NCBI GenBank assembly: GCA_021775875.1
Contig: JAJFHA010000028.1
Location: 1 to 64,000, forward strand
DNA from: Hyphomicrobiales bacterium
Lineage (GTDB): Bacteria > Pseudomonadota > Alphaproteobacteria > Rhizobiales > NORP267
DNA length: 64,000 nt
Direction of reading: 5' to 3'
The notes under the pieces are model-generated. The model was not told the DNA's origin, ran no database searches, and saw only the letters and a program-made list of their open reading frames with translations. Positions within the stretch are counted from its first letter, which is position 1. Each line of letters begins with the position of its first letter. The position numbers were made by a program, and so were the translations under genes. Positions 30,166-40,430 of this stretch are shown here, piece by piece.

Positions 30166-31350
30166 ATGGCACAGCGAAACGCGCCTTTTGGCAACGAAGA
30201 ATATCAGCGCCGGATAACAAAGACACGGGCGGCGATGACCAAGGCCGGGCTTGACGCGATATTTGTGACCGACCCGTCAAATCAGGCGTGGTTAACCGGC
30301 TACGATGGTTGGTCATTTTATGTGCATCAGGGTGTAATTCTTGGCATGAAAGGTGACCCTGTCTGGTGGGGGCGTCATATGGACAGCATCGGTGCAGATC
30401 GCACCGTCTGGATGGATGACGATCACATCAAAGGCTATGGCGACCAATATGTGCAATCGACCGTGATGCATCCGATGGAAGACCTAGCCATACATTTAAG
30501 CGCTTTAGGGTTTGAAAAAGCACGAATTGGTGTCGAGATGGAGAATTATTATTACTCGGCCAAAGCCCACGCAGTACTTGGACCTGCGCTGCCGGGAGCC
30601 ACGCTGGTTGACGCTACCGCGCTGGTAAACTGGCAACGGCTGGTGAAATCAGAAGATGAAATCAGGTTTATCCGCAAAGCGGCAGGTATTTCCGATAAAG
30701 TCATTAAAGTTGCGATCGATAAAGCCGCACCGGGTGTGCGTAAAAATGACCTGGTTGCCGACATTATGCATGCGGGCATTACGGGCATTGGCGAAGACTG
30801 GGGTGATTACCCGGCAATCATGCCGCTCACGCCTTCGGGGCTTGACGCTACGGCGGCGCATTTAACCTGGAACGGTGAACCGATGCGCGAAGGTGAAGCA
30901 ACATTCTTTGAGCTATCAGGCTGCTACCGACGCTATCACGCGCCCCTGTGCCGAACGATCTATCTGGGTACGCCGCCAGACGAGATGCGCCAGGCCGAAG
31001 CAGCCCAGATGGAAGGTATCGAGGCAGGCCTTGATGCCGCCCGCGCCGGCAACCGTACCTGCGATATAGCCAATGCTTTTATGGCTATTCTGAAAAAACA
31101 CGATATTCAGCGCGAAGGTCGCATGGGTTATCCAATTGGTCTTTCCTATCCACCGGATTGGGGCGAACGCACTGCCTCTATCAGGACCGATGATGAAACC
31201 GTGCTGGAACCGGGAATGACGTTCCACTTCATGCCCGCCTTGTGGATGGATAGTTGGGGGTTGGAGACAACCGAAACCATTTTGATAAAACCCGATGGCC
31301 CTGCCGAGACGCTCTGCGACGTGGAGCGAAAACTGTTTGTAAAGGATTAA
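30166..31350 (+). CDS. doeA: Ectoine hydrolase-like M24/creatinase-fold hydrolase (DoeA-like)
   Basis: 394-residue protein with a creatinase N-terminal domain and a pita-bread C-terminal domain. Segments such as SNQAWLTGYDGWSFYVHQG, VDATALVNWQRLVKSEDEIRFIRKAAG, GLSYPPDWGERTASI and EPGMTFHFMPALW closely resemble ectoine hydrolase DoeA/EutD as I remember that family. DoeA opens the ectoine ring to N-acetyl-diaminobutyrate. Where metal-dependent M24 peptidases have Asp ligands, this protein has FELSGCYRRYHAPLCRT, so it may be metal-free like creatinase. It is followed after 4 bp by an ArgE-type deacetylase and then a GntR regulator. Other creatinase-like amidohydrolases or DddP are alternatives. 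Confidence 0.72.
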   Translation: MAQRNAPFGNEEYQRRITKTRAAMTKAGLDAIFVTDPSNQAWLTGYDGWSFYVHQGVILGMKGDPVWWGRHMDSIGADRTVWMDDDHIKGYGDQYVQSTVMHPMEDLAIHLSALGFEKARIGVEMENYYYSAKAHAVLGPALPGATLVDATALVNWQRLVKSEDEIRFIRKAAGISDKVIKVAIDKAAPGVRKNDLVADIMHAGITGIGEDWGDYPAIMPLTPSGLDATAAHLTWNGEPMREGEATFFELSGCYRRYHAPLCRTIYLGTPPDEMRQAEAAQMEGIEAGLDAARAGNRTCDIANAFMAILKKHDIQREGRMGYPIGLSYPPDWGERTASIRTDDETVLEPGMTFHFMPALWMDSWGLETTETILIKPDGPAETLCDVERKLFVKD

Positions 31351-31354
31351 GCGG

Positions 31355-32515
31355 GTGAGCGATCTCGAAAATACTGTCGACTTCCTGAACGACCTGATTG
31401 CTTTTCCCACAGTTTCTGCCGACAGCAATCTGGATATGATTGACCATCTTGCTGAGCGGCTGGAAAGTGCCGGAGCCAAGGTTGATATCTTTCACGATGA
31501 AACCGGCACCAAGGCCAACCTGTTTGGAACGATCGGTCCCGAAGCTGATGGCGGCATTGTATTGTCAGGCCATTCGGACGTTGTTCCGGCGGTGGAAGCG
31601 GACTGGACAAATGACCCGTTTGATATGATCAAGCGCGACGAAAAACTCTATGGTCGCGGCACTTGCGACATGAAAGGTTTTATCGCAGCTGCGGTTACGA
31701 TGGCGCCATTGTTGGCGCAAAATATCAAAAAACACCCGCTGCATTTTGCCTTTACCTATGACGAGGAGGTTGGATGTTTGGGTGGCCAGGCGCTGGTTGA
31801 CAGTCTTCAGGCCAAAGGCATCAAACCAGACGTAGCGATCATCGGTGAGCCAACCTCGATGCGGGTCATCGAGGGGCACAAGGGGTGCTGTGAATACACC
31901 ACCCGGTTTGAGGGGTGCGCCGGGCATGGTTCAGCCCCGGACCTGGGCGTCAACGCTGTTGAATACGCGGTGCGCTATGTTAGCCACCTGTTGGAACTAA
32001 GCGAGCAGATGCGTAGCCGCGCGCCCAAAGACAGCCGTTTCAACCCCCCGTGGACTACCATAAACACCGGCAGCCTGACAGGCGGTGTGGCGCATAATAT
32101 TATCGCCAGCTACGCCGTTGTTGAATGGGAAATGCGGCCGGTTATCGACGTTGATGCCGCGTTTATTCGTGAGGAAATGCGGTCTTACGTCTATAACCAT
32201 TTGCTGCCAGCCATGCAGGGCGTGTGGCCCGACGCGTCCATCACCACCGAAGTGATCGGAGAAATTGCGGGTCTGATCCCGATGGACGAAAACAAAGCCA
32301 GGCAGATTATAATGGAGCTGACTGGCGAAAATAGTGCTGATGTTGTGTCTTTTGGCACCGAGGCGGGGTTGTTTCAATCCATGGGTATGGATGTGGTGGT
32401 CTGTGGCCCCGGTTCCATCAATCAGGCGCACAAGCCCGACGAATTTGTCTCGTTAGACCAGTTGAGCCAATGTCTGAAGATGCTTGAGGGGTTGGGAAAT
32501 AAACTGCATGGCTAA
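31355..32515 (+). CDS. ArgE/DapE-type M20 deacetylase
   Basis: 386-residue zinc deacetylase of the acetylornithine deacetylase type. Metal-site motifs are complete: LSGHSDVVPA, GRGTCDMKGF, TYDEEVGCLGG, IGEPTSM and the C-terminal CGPGSINQAHKPDE. The dimerisation domain sits in the middle (HGSAPDLGVNAVEYAVR). GTG start at 31355, 4 bp after the doeA-like stop. Acetylornithine is the classical substrate. In this context N-acetyl-2,4-diaminobutyrate, a close homologue of acetylornithine with one carbon less, is an attractive substrate; that is inference. Confidence 0.85.
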   Translation: MSDLENTVDFLNDLIAFPTVSADSNLDMIDHLAERLESAGAKVDIFHDETGTKANLFGTIGPEADGGIVLSGHSDVVPAVEADWTNDPFDMIKRDEKLYGRGTCDMKGFIAAAVTMAPLLAQNIKKHPLHFAFTYDEEVGCLGGQALVDSLQAKGIKPDVAIIGEPTSMRVIEGHKGCCEYTTRFEGCAGHGSAPDLGVNAVEYAVRYVSHLLELSEQMRSRAPKDSRFNPPWTTINTGSLTGGVAHNIIASYAVVEWEMRPVIDVDAAFIREEMRSYVYNHLLPAMQGVWPDASITTEVIGEIAGLIPMDENKARQIIMELTGENSADVVSFGTEAGLFQSMGMDVVVCGPGSINQAHKPDEFVSLDQLSQCLKMLEGLGNKLHG

Positions 32516-33221
32516 AAACCCCGCCGAACCCTTACATGTCGTCGCGGATGGATCCTTAACCGCGCACGACCGCTACGATATTTTATATCGGAAACTTCGC
32601 GGCCGGATCTGTCTGCTGGACTATGTACCAGGCGAACGCCTGTCAGAAACTGAACTCGCCAGGGAATTTGGTATCAGCCGCACCCCGCTTCGCCGTGTGC
32701 TGGCGCGGCTGGAAGATGCCGGGCTGGTCAAATCGGTACACGGGGTTGGCACTTTTGTCACTGATGTAGATATTGAAGAACTGGAACAGGTCTATCGCTT
32801 CCGGTTGGAACTGGTGCAGCTCACCTGCAAACTTAATCCTGTCCCGCCCAGCCCGGCATTTATCGACCGTCTGGATGGGCTTATTGAACGAAGTGAGTTG
32901 ATTTCACAATCCGACAACGCGCGGTCTTTTACCCAGCTTGATATAGATGTGTTTCAGACACTTCTCGAACTGACGGCAAATGAACCGCTCCGTGATGTCA
33001 TGGAAAGGCTTTACTATCAAACCAAACGCATCTGGCTGAAATACGCAATTTCCGCTCAATTGGACCTGAAGGAAGAATTCCAGTTTTTTCATCGCGAGTT
33101 GGTGGATATTCGCGATGCCCTCGCCACCGAAGACCTTGAGGCGACCGCCTTTATCCAGCGCGCCCATATTTCAATGAGCTTCAAGCGGCTGATACAGAAA
33201 AAACCCGTGAGCCCGAGGTAA
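32508..33221 (+). CDS. GntR-family (FCD type) transcriptional regulator
   Basis: 237 residues. The N-terminal winged helix (LYRKLRGRICLLDYVPGERLSETELAREFGISRTPLRRVLARLEDAGLVKSVHGVGTFV) is a canonical GntR DNA-binding domain. The helical C-terminal FCD domain binds an effector. The start at 32508 (MAKNPAEP) overlaps the deacetylase stop by 8 bp. The ORF-track start at 32484 would extend the overlap without a better SD. It probably controls its own operon through the palindrome at 30111-30130. Confidence 0.88.
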   Translation: MAKNPAEPLHVVADGSLTAHDRYDILYRKLRGRICLLDYVPGERLSETELAREFGISRTPLRRVLARLEDAGLVKSVHGVGTFVTDVDIEELEQVYRFRLELVQLTCKLNPVPPSPAFIDRLDGLIERSELISQSDNARSFTQLDIDVFQTLLELTANEPLRDVMERLYYQTKRIWLKYAISAQLDLKEEFQFFHRELVDIRDALATEDLEATAFIQRAHISMSFKRLIQKKPVSPR

Positions 33222-33255
33222 TCCCACCTTTTTTTAATGGGGTTTGCTTGTAGAA

Positions 33256-33486
33256 TTACGCGGCCATTCTCAACTTACTGTCGGGCGCGTTCCCGCCGAT
33301 GGCCATATTGGTCCGGTCATTGTTGTGCATCCAAAGCCGGTTTGTGGCTTGGTCCTGCGCCTACTCGATTGTTCCAAAAATGATCTGATCCAGCCATTCT
33401 GCAATTTCCGCGTTCTCATCGCTCAGCTTGCGCTCATAACAATAACAGCATTCGCTGATCTGAAACGTACGGCAGGCCAGTGCTGA
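33256..33486 (-). pseudogene. Relic of an IS3-family transposase (orfB), internally deleted
   Basis: Read on the minus strand, SALACRTFQISECCYCYERKLSDENAEIAEW matches the N-terminal part of IS3-family OrfB. In the same frame it runs directly into EWLDQIIFGTIE, a TAG stop, then AQDQATNRLWMHNNDRTNMA and the end IGGNAPDSKLRMAA*, the C-terminal end of the same transposase (usually EAQDQATEWLWTYNNDRPNM). About 200 internal residues, including the DDE catalytic core, are missing. No terminal inverted repeats are recognisable. It occupies the 377-bp gap between gntR and metK. Confidence 0.75.
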
Positions 33487-33598
33487 GGAAGCCGAAATTC
33501 TCTTTGATGAGCAAATACCTGATTTGGGCAGCGCAGGTTCGTGCTTGCGAACGCTGTGCGTTGGCGGCGGCACTAGAGAAATCGTATTGCGTTTTTTG

Positions 33599-34765
33599 CT
33601 AAAGCGCAGCTTTCAGCGCATCCACGAGATCGGTCTTTTCCCAGGAAAAGCTGCCGTCTTCGCGCGGGGTGCGGCCGAAATGGCCGTAAGCTGCGGTTTG
33701 TTCGTAGATGGGGCGGGAAAGGCCTAAATGTTCGCGGATGCCGCGCGGGCTCAGGTCCATAACTTCTTGCAGCACATCGCTCAATTTCTGCTCGTCTACA
33801 TTGCCGGCACCAGCTGTATCGACGTAAATTGACAAGGGCTTGGATACGCCGATCGCGTAAGCCAGCTGGATCGTGCATTTATCGGCGATGCCTGCCGCAA
33901 CAACGTTTTTGGCCAGATAGCGTGCGGCATACGCGGCTGAACGGTCGACCTTGGTCGGGTCTTTACCGGAAAATGCGCCGCCGCCATGGGGAGCTGCGCC
34001 GCCATAGGTATCGACGATGATTTTGCGCCCGGTCAGCCCGGCATCACCATCAGGGCCACCGATGACGAACCTGCCGGTTGGGTTGACGTATAATTCGTCT
34101 TCCGGGCACATCCAGCCTTCTGGCAGCACTTTCAAAATATGCGGACGGACAAGTTCGCGGATCTCTTCCTGGCTAAGGTCTTCTGAATGCTGGGTTGAGA
34201 CCACAACTGAAGTTGCACCGACGGGTTTTCCGTTTTCATAGCGGAGCGTCACTTGGCTTTTTGAATCCGGGCCGAGACCTGATTCCGGGTCGGCGTGGCG
34301 AGCTTCAGCTAGCGAGCGGAGAATAGCGTGGGAAAAATGGATCGGGGCAGGCATCAACACGTCGGTTTCGCGACACGCATAGCCAAACATGATGCCCTGG
34401 TCACCAGCGCCTTCGTCTTTGTTGCCATCTGAATCCACGCCCTGCGCGATATCAACCGATTGCGGATGAACCAGAACTTCAATGTCGGCGTGTTTCCAAT
34501 GGAAACCATCCTGCTCGTAGCCAATATCCTTGATGACGCGGCGGGCGGTTTCCTCCATCAATTCTTTGGTGATTGACGCCGGTCCCCGAGTTTCACCAGC
34601 CAGCACCACTTTGTTGGTGGTTGTCAGGGTCTCAACCGCGACGCGGGAGAGGGGGTCTGCGGCCAGAAAAATATCGACGATAGAATCGGAAATACGGTCC
34701 GATACCTTGTCGGGATGGCCTTCTGAAACAGATTCACTGGTGAATAAAAAAGAATCCTGGGACAC
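33599..34765 (-). CDS. metK: S-adenosylmethionine synthetase
   Basis: Makes SAM from methionine and [27 protein letters not shown] at the N-terminus, [50 protein letters not shown] are all signature segments. The ORF track starts at 34864. I place the start at GTG 34765 ([13 protein letters not shown]) because GGGAGA lies about 6 bp upstream and the extra residues match nothing in the family. 388 residues, normal. I see no SAM riboswitch in the 186-bp upstream gap. Confidence 0.96.
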   Translation of the reverse strand: MSQDSFLFTSESVSEGHPDKVSDRISDSIVDIFLAADPLSRVAVETLTTTNKVVLAGETRGPASITKELMEETARRVIKDIGYEQDGFHWKHADIEVLVHPQSVDIAQGVDSDGNKDEGAGDQGIMFGYACRETDVLMPAPIHFSHAILRSLAEARHADPESGLGPDSKSQVTLRYENGKPVGATSVVVSTQHSEDLSQEEIRELVRPHILKVLPEGWMCPEDELYVNPTGRFVIGGPDGDAGLTGRKIIVDTYGGAAPHGGGAFSGKDPTKVDRSAAYAARYLAKNVVAAGIADKCTIQLAYAIGVSKPLSIYVDTAGAGNVDEQKLSDVLQEVMDLSPRGIREHLGLSRPIYEQTAAYGHFGRTPREDGSFSWEKTDLVDALKAAL

Positions 34766-34951
34766 GATGTTCTCCCTGTGCGTCAAACAGTCTGAATTAC
34801 TGAAGTTTAATTGCCGGAATATTGTTAAAAAGCCTGCCAATTGTTTCGCGGACCTGATGATCACAAACGGAACCCGGCACCGCCGGTTGTTTCGTATATT
34901 TCGGCGGCGGGGTCAATATTGATTTCTATCCAATAGGGAATGAAGTTTGAT

Positions 34952-35722
34952 TCAGTCGGCGACCAGATGTCCGCCATCAACCGGTATGATAACGCCAGTT
35001 ACATAGGCGCTCGCCTGGGAAGCGAGATAGAGTGTCACGCCTGCCATGTCTTCGGGCCGCCCGATACGCTTTCGCGGTAACCGCGCGGCAATTTTATCTC
35101 CGGTTGTTTCCAGGGTATGTGCCATCATCTGACTTTCAAACGGGCCGGGGGCGACCGCGTTGACATTTATGTTGCGGGCTGCCAGCCGGTTTGCCATGAC
35201 CCTGGTCAATTGATGTACTGCTGCCTTGCTGGCCGGATAGGACCAGGTGTCGGTATGGGGGATACCGATTCCGTCTACGGATCCAATATTGATGATGCGT
35301 GCCGGGTTGTCGGTTGATCCTGCTTTTTCAAGATTGGGCAAAAGGGCCTGGGTCATGAAAAACAGGGATTTGACGTTCAAATCCATGACCTTGTCCCACC
35401 CGGCTTCCGGGAATTCATCGATGGCAGCGCCCCACGCCGCACCGGCATTGTTGACGAGGATATCAAGCGCTGGTTCTTTTTCTGTGAACTGTGCGGCCAG
35501 ATCTTTCACACCTTCGAGGGTTGAGAGGTCAGCAGGCAGGGCGATACATTCGCCGATTTCTGAAAGTTCGCTCGCAACCTGATCACAGACATCGGCCTTG
35601 CGCGCAGAAATATATGTCCGTACTCCGTTTTCCACGAACCCACGGGCTATCATATATCCTATACCACGGGTGCCGCCGGTAACCAGCGCCACCTTGCCTT
35701 CAACAGAAAACAGATTTTTCAT
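34952..35722 (-). CDS. Short-chain dehydrogenase/reductase
   Basis: 256-residue Rossmann-fold SDR: cofactor motif TGGTRGIGYMIARG at residues 14-27, NNAGAAWG, catalytic Ser in NIGSVDGIG and the YPASK motif (Tyr-x-x-x-Lys). TYISARKADVCDQVASEL after beta2 carries Arg/Lys, which favours NADP(H). The chosen start MKNLFSVEGK has AAAGGAA upstream; the track extension lies in the divergent promoter region. It resembles 3-oxoacyl-ACP-reductase-like SDRs. Divergent to the beta-oxidation operon, with a 140-bp shared promoter region. Confidence 0.85.
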   Translation of the reverse strand: MKNLFSVEGKVALVTGGTRGIGYMIARGFVENGVRTYISARKADVCDQVASELSEIGECIALPADLSTLEGVKDLAAQFTEKEPALDILVNNAGAAWGAAIDEFPEAGWDKVMDLNVKSLFFMTQALLPNLEKAGSTDNPARIINIGSVDGIGIPHTDTWSYPASKAAVHQLTRVMANRLAARNINVNAVAPGPFESQMMAHTLETTGDKIAARLPRKRIGRPEDMAGVTLYLASQASAYVTGVIIPVDGGHLVAD

Positions 35723-35862
35723 GCGGGTAAAATTCCTTTCAGGGTTGCAGCAGGCTAGGGCCAGATGCCAGATTGAGAACTGAAAAACGAAACTCCGATA
35801 TTTGCCAATCCCAGTCAATTGGACAGGCAACAAGGATGCGTGATGTTACAGGGGCCGAATTT

Positions 35863-37947
35863 ATGAATGACTTTGTTGGATATGAAAGCCGGAACGGTGT
35901 TGGAATTATCACGATAAACAACCCGCCGGTAAATGCGTTGGGTCAGGGTGTTCGTGCCGGACTGGTTTCCTGTCTTGAAGCGGGGTTGGCGGATGACGAT
36001 GTCAATTCGCTGGTGTTGATTGGTGGGGGGCGCACATTTCCAGCCGGTGCCGATATCACTGAATTTGGCAAACCGCTCAAAGCGCCGGATTTGCGGGCGG
36101 TCATTGTGGCCTATGAAAATTCCAGCAAGCCGGTGGTTGCGGCCATCCATGGGCACGCCCTTGGTGGTGGATTGGAAATTGCGTTTGGCTGCGATTATCG
36201 GATCGGTGATGCCAAATGTAGCGTTGGGTTGCCGGAGGTAACTCTTGGTATTTTGCCGGGCGCTGGCGGGACGCAGCGCTTGCCACGTCTGATCGATCCA
36301 GGCGCGGCGCTTGATTTGATTTTGTCGGGTGCTTTTGTGGCGGCGCCAAAGGCCTTGAAGCTTGGCATTCTGGACAAGGTTGCGGAAACCGATCTGCTTG
36401 AAGCAGCGATTGAATATGCTGGGGAGCTTATTTCAACCGGCGCGCCACGTCGTCGTATCCGCGATATGGATATCAATGTTGATGCTAAAATATTTGATGA
36501 AGCACGGGCGACAGCAAGCAAACGCGCGCGGGGATTTGAAGCGCCGCTGAAATGCATTCAGGCGGTGGAGAATGCTGCCACCATGTCGTTTGACGATGGC
36601 TTGAGGGAAGAGCGGGTTTTGTTTGAAGAGTTGGTTTCTTCCGAGCAGTCCAGAGGCCAGCGCTATATGTTCTTTGCCGAGCGTGAAGTTGCTAAAATCC
36701 CTGATATTCCGCGCGACACCCCGTTACGCGATATCAATAATGTTGGCATTATAGGTGCCGGAACCATGGGCGGCGGGATCGCGATGAATTTCGCCAATGC
36801 CGGTATTCCTGTTGTTTTTGTAGAAACCACTCAAGAGGCTTTGGACCGGGGTCTTGGGGTTATCAAAGATAATTATGCGACCAGTGTTTCCAGAGGGCGC
36901 TTGACGCAAGATGCCATGGATAGCCGGATGGCGCTGTTTTCAGGATCGCTGGATTTTGGCGTGTTGAGCGACGTTGATATGGTTATCGAAGCGGTGTTTG
37001 AAAATATGGCGCTGAAGAAAGAGATTTTTCAAAAACTCGACAAGGTCTGTAAGCCGGGCGCGATCCTTGCCACCAACACCTCGACACTCGATATCGATGA
37101 GATCGCTTCTGAGACCGGACGGCCAGAAGATGTTATCGGGCTGCATTTTTTCTCGCCCGCCAACGTTATGCGACTGCTTGAAATTGTACGAGCCGAGAAA
37201 ACCGGCAAGGACGTTGTTTCCACCGCCATGAAGCTGTCGAAGAAAATCCGTAAAGTTGCGGCTGTTGTCGGGGTTTGCGACGGGTTTGTCGGGAACCGTA
37301 TGTTGCATGGTTATATGGACCAGGCCATGTCGCTGCTGGAAGAAGGCGCGTTGCCACAGCAGATTGACAAGGCGCTTTATGATTGGGGCTGGGCCATGGG
37401 GCCGTTTGCGGTGATGGATCTGGCGGGTAACGATGTGAGCTGGCTGATCAGGCAAGGGAAAGCGCCGGACCGGGATCGTAACTTGCCCTACCCGCATAGA
37501 ATCGCTGATCAGCTTTGTGAGCAAGGTCGGTTTGGCCAGAAATCCGGCAAAGGCTGGTATCTCTATGCCGATGGTAGTCGCAAGCCGGAAGTTGACCCGG
37601 ACGTGGACGCATTGATTTTGAAAAACTCAGCCGACAAAGGCATCACGCGGCGCGATATTTCTGACGAAGAAATCGTCCAGCGCTGCATGTATGCGCTGGC
37701 TAATGTAGGCGCGGATTTGCTTGATGAAGGCATCGCGCTGAGGGCTGGTGATATTGATGTGATCTATAATGCCGGTTACGGGTATCCGCGCTATCGCGGT
37801 GGGCCGATGTTTTATGCGGATATGATCGGGCTTGATAATATGCTGGCAAGCATCAACCAGTTCCGTGAAGATTTCGGGCCGCTTTGGCGGCCAAGCAAAT
37901 ATCTCGAAAAGCTGGTTGCCGAAGGAAAAACTTTTTCCGGTTCATAA
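35863..37947 (+). CDS. Bifunctional enoyl-CoA hydratase/isomerase and 3-hydroxyacyl-CoA dehydrogenase
   Basis: 694-residue multifunctional beta-oxidation protein (FadJ/MFE1-like). The N-terminal crotonase domain has ADITEF and [19 protein letters not shown] with [18 protein letters not shown]. The NAD-binding domain starts [25 protein letters not shown] near residue 293. The catalytic [15 protein letters not shown] and C-terminal 3HCDH repeats follow. The start at 35863 (MNDFVGYES) has AGGGG 8-10 bp upstream. First gene of the operon with thiolase and acyl-CoA dehydrogenase. Confidence 0.92.
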   Translation: MNDFVGYESRNGVGIITINNPPVNALGQGVRAGLVSCLEAGLADDDVNSLVLIGGGRTFPAGADITEFGKPLKAPDLRAVIVAYENSSKPVVAAIHGHALGGGLEIAFGCDYRIGDAKCSVGLPEVTLGILPGAGGTQRLPRLIDPGAALDLILSGAFVAAPKALKLGILDKVAETDLLEAAIEYAGELISTGAPRRRIRDMDINVDAKIFDEARATASKRARGFEAPLKCIQAVENAATMSFDDGLREERVLFEELVSSEQSRGQRYMFFAEREVAKIPDIPRDTPLRDINNVGIIGAGTMGGGIAMNFANAGIPVVFVETTQEALDRGLGVIKDNYATSVSRGRLTQDAMDSRMALFSGSLDFGVLSDVDMVIEAVFENMALKKEIFQKLDKVCKPGAILATNTSTLDIDEIASETGRPEDVIGLHFFSPANVMRLLEIVRAEKTGKDVVSTAMKLSKKIRKVAAVVGVCDGFVGNRMLHGYMDQAMSLLEEGALPQQIDKALYDWGWAMGPFAVMDLAGNDVSWLIRQGKAPDRDRNLPYPHRIADQLCEQGRFGQKSGKGWYLYADGSRKPEVDPDVDALILKNSADKGITRRDISDEEIVQRCMYALANVGADLLDEGIALRAGDIDVIYNAGYGYPRYRGGPMFYADMIGLDNMLASINQFREDFGPLWRPSKYLEKLVAEGKTFSGS

Positions 37948-37977
37948 ATTTAATATTTAATTTCAAAGGAACACAAC

Positions 37978-39159
37978 ATGCGTGAAGCAGTTATCGTCTC
38001 GACAGCAAGAACCCCGATTGGCAAAGCCTATCGGGGTGCGTTCAATTATACCGGTTCGCCGACCATTGCCGGACATGCAGTTCGCGAAGCGGTCAAACGG
38101 GCTGGTGTCGATCAGGCAGACGTTGAAGATGTGGTGATCGGGGCCGGAACCCAGGAAGGGACACAGGGTTATAATTTTGCCCGTCAATGTGCCATTGCAG
38201 CGGGTCTTCCTGTCCAGGTGGGTGGCATGACGGTCAATCGGTTATGTGCGTCTGGGTTGATGGCGATTGCGACGGCAGCCAGACAGATCATTCACGATGA
38301 TATGCAGGTTGTTGTGGGGGGCGGTGCTGAATCCATTTCGTTGGTCCAGAATGATCATTCGAATAAATTCATGGCAAAGGATGAAACGGTTATTGAAAAC
38401 AGTTCGGATCTTTATATGCCGATGATCGATACCGCCGAGGTTGTTGCCAAGCGATACAATATCAGCCGGGATGCTCAGGATGAATATGGCCTGCGAAGCC
38501 AGATGCGTACCGCTGCCGCCCAGCAGGCTGGCAAATTTGATGACGAGATTGTCCCGGTCACCACAAAAATGGGCGTCATGGACAAGGAAACCAAAGAAAT
38601 TTCCTTCCATGAAGTGACCCTTGAAAAAGACGAAGGCAATCGCCCGACGACAAATCTCGAAGGTTTGGCCGGATTGAACCCGGTGCGGGAAAACGGCGTC
38701 ATCACAGCTGGCAATGCGAGTCAATTGTCAGATGGCGCGTCGGCGTCTGTATTGATGGAAGCGAGACTTGCCGAACAGCGTGGGCTCTCCCCGCTTGGCA
38801 TTTATCGCGGCATGGCAGTATCTGGGTGCGAACCTGATGAAATGGGGATCGGGCCTGTATTCGCGGTACCCAAATTGCTCGAACGCCATGGCCTCAAGGT
38901 GGACGATATCGGCCTTTGGGAGTTGAATGAAGCATTTGCGGTGCAAGTTCTCTATTGCCGTGAAAAACTCGGTATTCCGGACGAACTTCTCAACGTCAAT
39001 GGCGGAGCGATCTCAATTGGGCACCCCTATGGTATGAGCGGCGCGCGGCTTACGGGCCATGCCTTGATCGAAGGCAAGCGGCGTGGTGCCAAGTATGTGG
39101 TTGTCACCATGTGCGTTGGTGGCGGGCAGGGTGCCGCCGGTTTGTTCGAAGTCGCGTAA
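37978..39159 (+). CDS. fadA: Thiolase family acetyl-CoA acyltransferase
   Basis: 393-residue thiolase completing the beta-oxidation spiral. The nucleophilic Cys is in [16 protein letters not shown] near residue 91. The C-terminal catalytic segments [23 protein letters not shown] (His) and [17 protein letters not shown] (Cys) are complete. AAAGGAAC precedes the ATG. It follows the bifunctional protein by 30 bp. Degradative thiolase (acyl-CoA) is more likely than acetoacetyl-CoA thiolase because of the operon. Confidence 0.93.
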   Translation: MREAVIVSTARTPIGKAYRGAFNYTGSPTIAGHAVREAVKRAGVDQADVEDVVIGAGTQEGTQGYNFARQCAIAAGLPVQVGGMTVNRLCASGLMAIATAARQIIHDDMQVVVGGGAESISLVQNDHSNKFMAKDETVIENSSDLYMPMIDTAEVVAKRYNISRDAQDEYGLRSQMRTAAAQQAGKFDDEIVPVTTKMGVMDKETKEISFHEVTLEKDEGNRPTTNLEGLAGLNPVRENGVITAGNASQLSDGASASVLMEARLAEQRGLSPLGIYRGMAVSGCEPDEMGIGPVFAVPKLLERHGLKVDDIGLWELNEAFAVQVLYCREKLGIPDELLNVNGGAISIGHPYGMSGARLTGHALIEGKRRGAKYVVVTMCVGGGQGAAGLFEVA

Positions 39160-39181
39160 ATAGCGTTCAGTGGAGATAGCA

Positions 39182-40387
39182 ATGAATTTTGAATATTCTG
39201 ACAAAGTAAAAGAGCTCCAGGAACGCGTTACCGCTTTCATGGATGAGCATGTCTACTTAAACGAACATGTTTACGAAGAGCAGGTCGCGGCAGGGGACCG
39301 CTGGTGCATCCCGCCGATCATGGAAGAGATGAAAGCTGCGGCAAAAAAACAGGGGCTTTGGAACCTGTTTTTGCCTGAAAGCGATCTCGGATACGGGCTT
39401 ACCAATATGGAATATGCGCCTCTTTGCGAAATTATGGGTCGCTCGCCAGTCGGACCGGAAGCGTTCAATTGTTCAGCGCCAGATACAGGCAATATGGAGG
39501 TGCTGGAGCGCTACGGCACGGATGCCCACAAGGAAGAATGGTTGAAGCCGCTGCTTGCCGGTGAAATTCGCTCCGCCTTTGCCATGACCGAACCGGCGGT
39601 GGCATCATCAGACGCTACCAATATAGAAGCCAGCATTGTTCGTGATGGCGACGAATATGTCATCAACGGGCGCAAATGGTGGACATCCGGCGCGGTCGAT
39701 CCACGTTGTAAAATCATGATTTTCATGGGTAAGACCGACCCTGAAGCTGATCGCCATGCGCAGCAATCGATGGTCCTCGTGCCAATGGATGCTGACGGTG
39801 TCAGTGTCGTGCGCCATCTGCCGGTCTATGGCTTTGACCATGCGCCACACGGCCATGCGGAAGTGGATTTCAAAAATGTCCGGGTGCCGGTATCAAATAT
39901 TCTGCTCGGCGAAGGGCGCGGTTTTGAAATTGCCCAGGGGCGGCTTGGGCCGGGGCGTATTCACCATTGCATGCGCTTGATCGGACAGGCCGAGCGGGCA
40001 ATTGAAGCCATGTGCAAGCGCGCCAAACAGCGGGTTGCTTTTGGTAAACCGATTTCCCAGCAGGGCGTCGTGATGGATGCCATCGCGAGGTCACGGCTTG
40101 AGATTGAACAGGCCCGGCTGTTGGTTCTCAAAGCGGCGTATATGATGGATACGGTTGGCAACAAGGAAGCGCGGTCCGAAATTGCAATGATCAAAGTGAT
40201 CGCGCCGAATTTGGCACTCGACGTGATCGACCGTGCCGTGCAGGTCCATGGTGGTGGTGGCGTATCGGATGAGTTTCATCTGGCCTATGCCTGGGCCCAT
40301 GCACGCACTTTGCGTTTGGCTGATGGTCCAGATGACGTGCATCTGGCATCGATTGCCAAACAGGAATTGCGCAAGCACGGCAATTAA
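39182..40387 (+). CDS. Acyl-CoA dehydrogenase
   Basis: 401-residue FAD enzyme. [40 protein letters not shown] is the middle-domain flavin/substrate region. [38 protein letters not shown] and [41 protein letters not shown] are the C-terminal FAD-contacting helices. This variant resembles ACAD10/11-like dehydrogenases of proteobacteria. The start at 39182 has GGAG 7 bp upstream. Third gene of the beta-oxidation operon. Confidence 0.92.
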   Translation: MNFEYSDKVKELQERVTAFMDEHVYLNEHVYEEQVAAGDRWCIPPIMEEMKAAAKKQGLWNLFLPESDLGYGLTNMEYAPLCEIMGRSPVGPEAFNCSAPDTGNMEVLERYGTDAHKEEWLKPLLAGEIRSAFAMTEPAVASSDATNIEASIVRDGDEYVINGRKWWTSGAVDPRCKIMIFMGKTDPEADRHAQQSMVLVPMDADGVSVVRHLPVYGFDHAPHGHAEVDFKNVRVPVSNILLGEGRGFEIAQGRLGPGRIHHCMRLIGQAERAIEAMCKRAKQRVAFGKPISQQGVVMDAIARSRLEIEQARLLVLKAAYMMDTVGNKEARSEIAMIKVIAPNLALDVIDRAVQVHGGGGVSDEFHLAYAWAHARTLRLADGPDDVHLASIAKQELRKHGN

Positions 40388-40430
40388 ATTCTTGCCGGGG
40401 CGGCCCTTTAGGTTTGTCTCGGCGGGTCTT

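Noticed and set aside
34766-34951. Possible SAM-responsive riboswitch upstream of metK
   Set aside because: The minus-strand leader contains no match that I can recognise to SAM-I, SAM-II or SAM/SAH core motifs.
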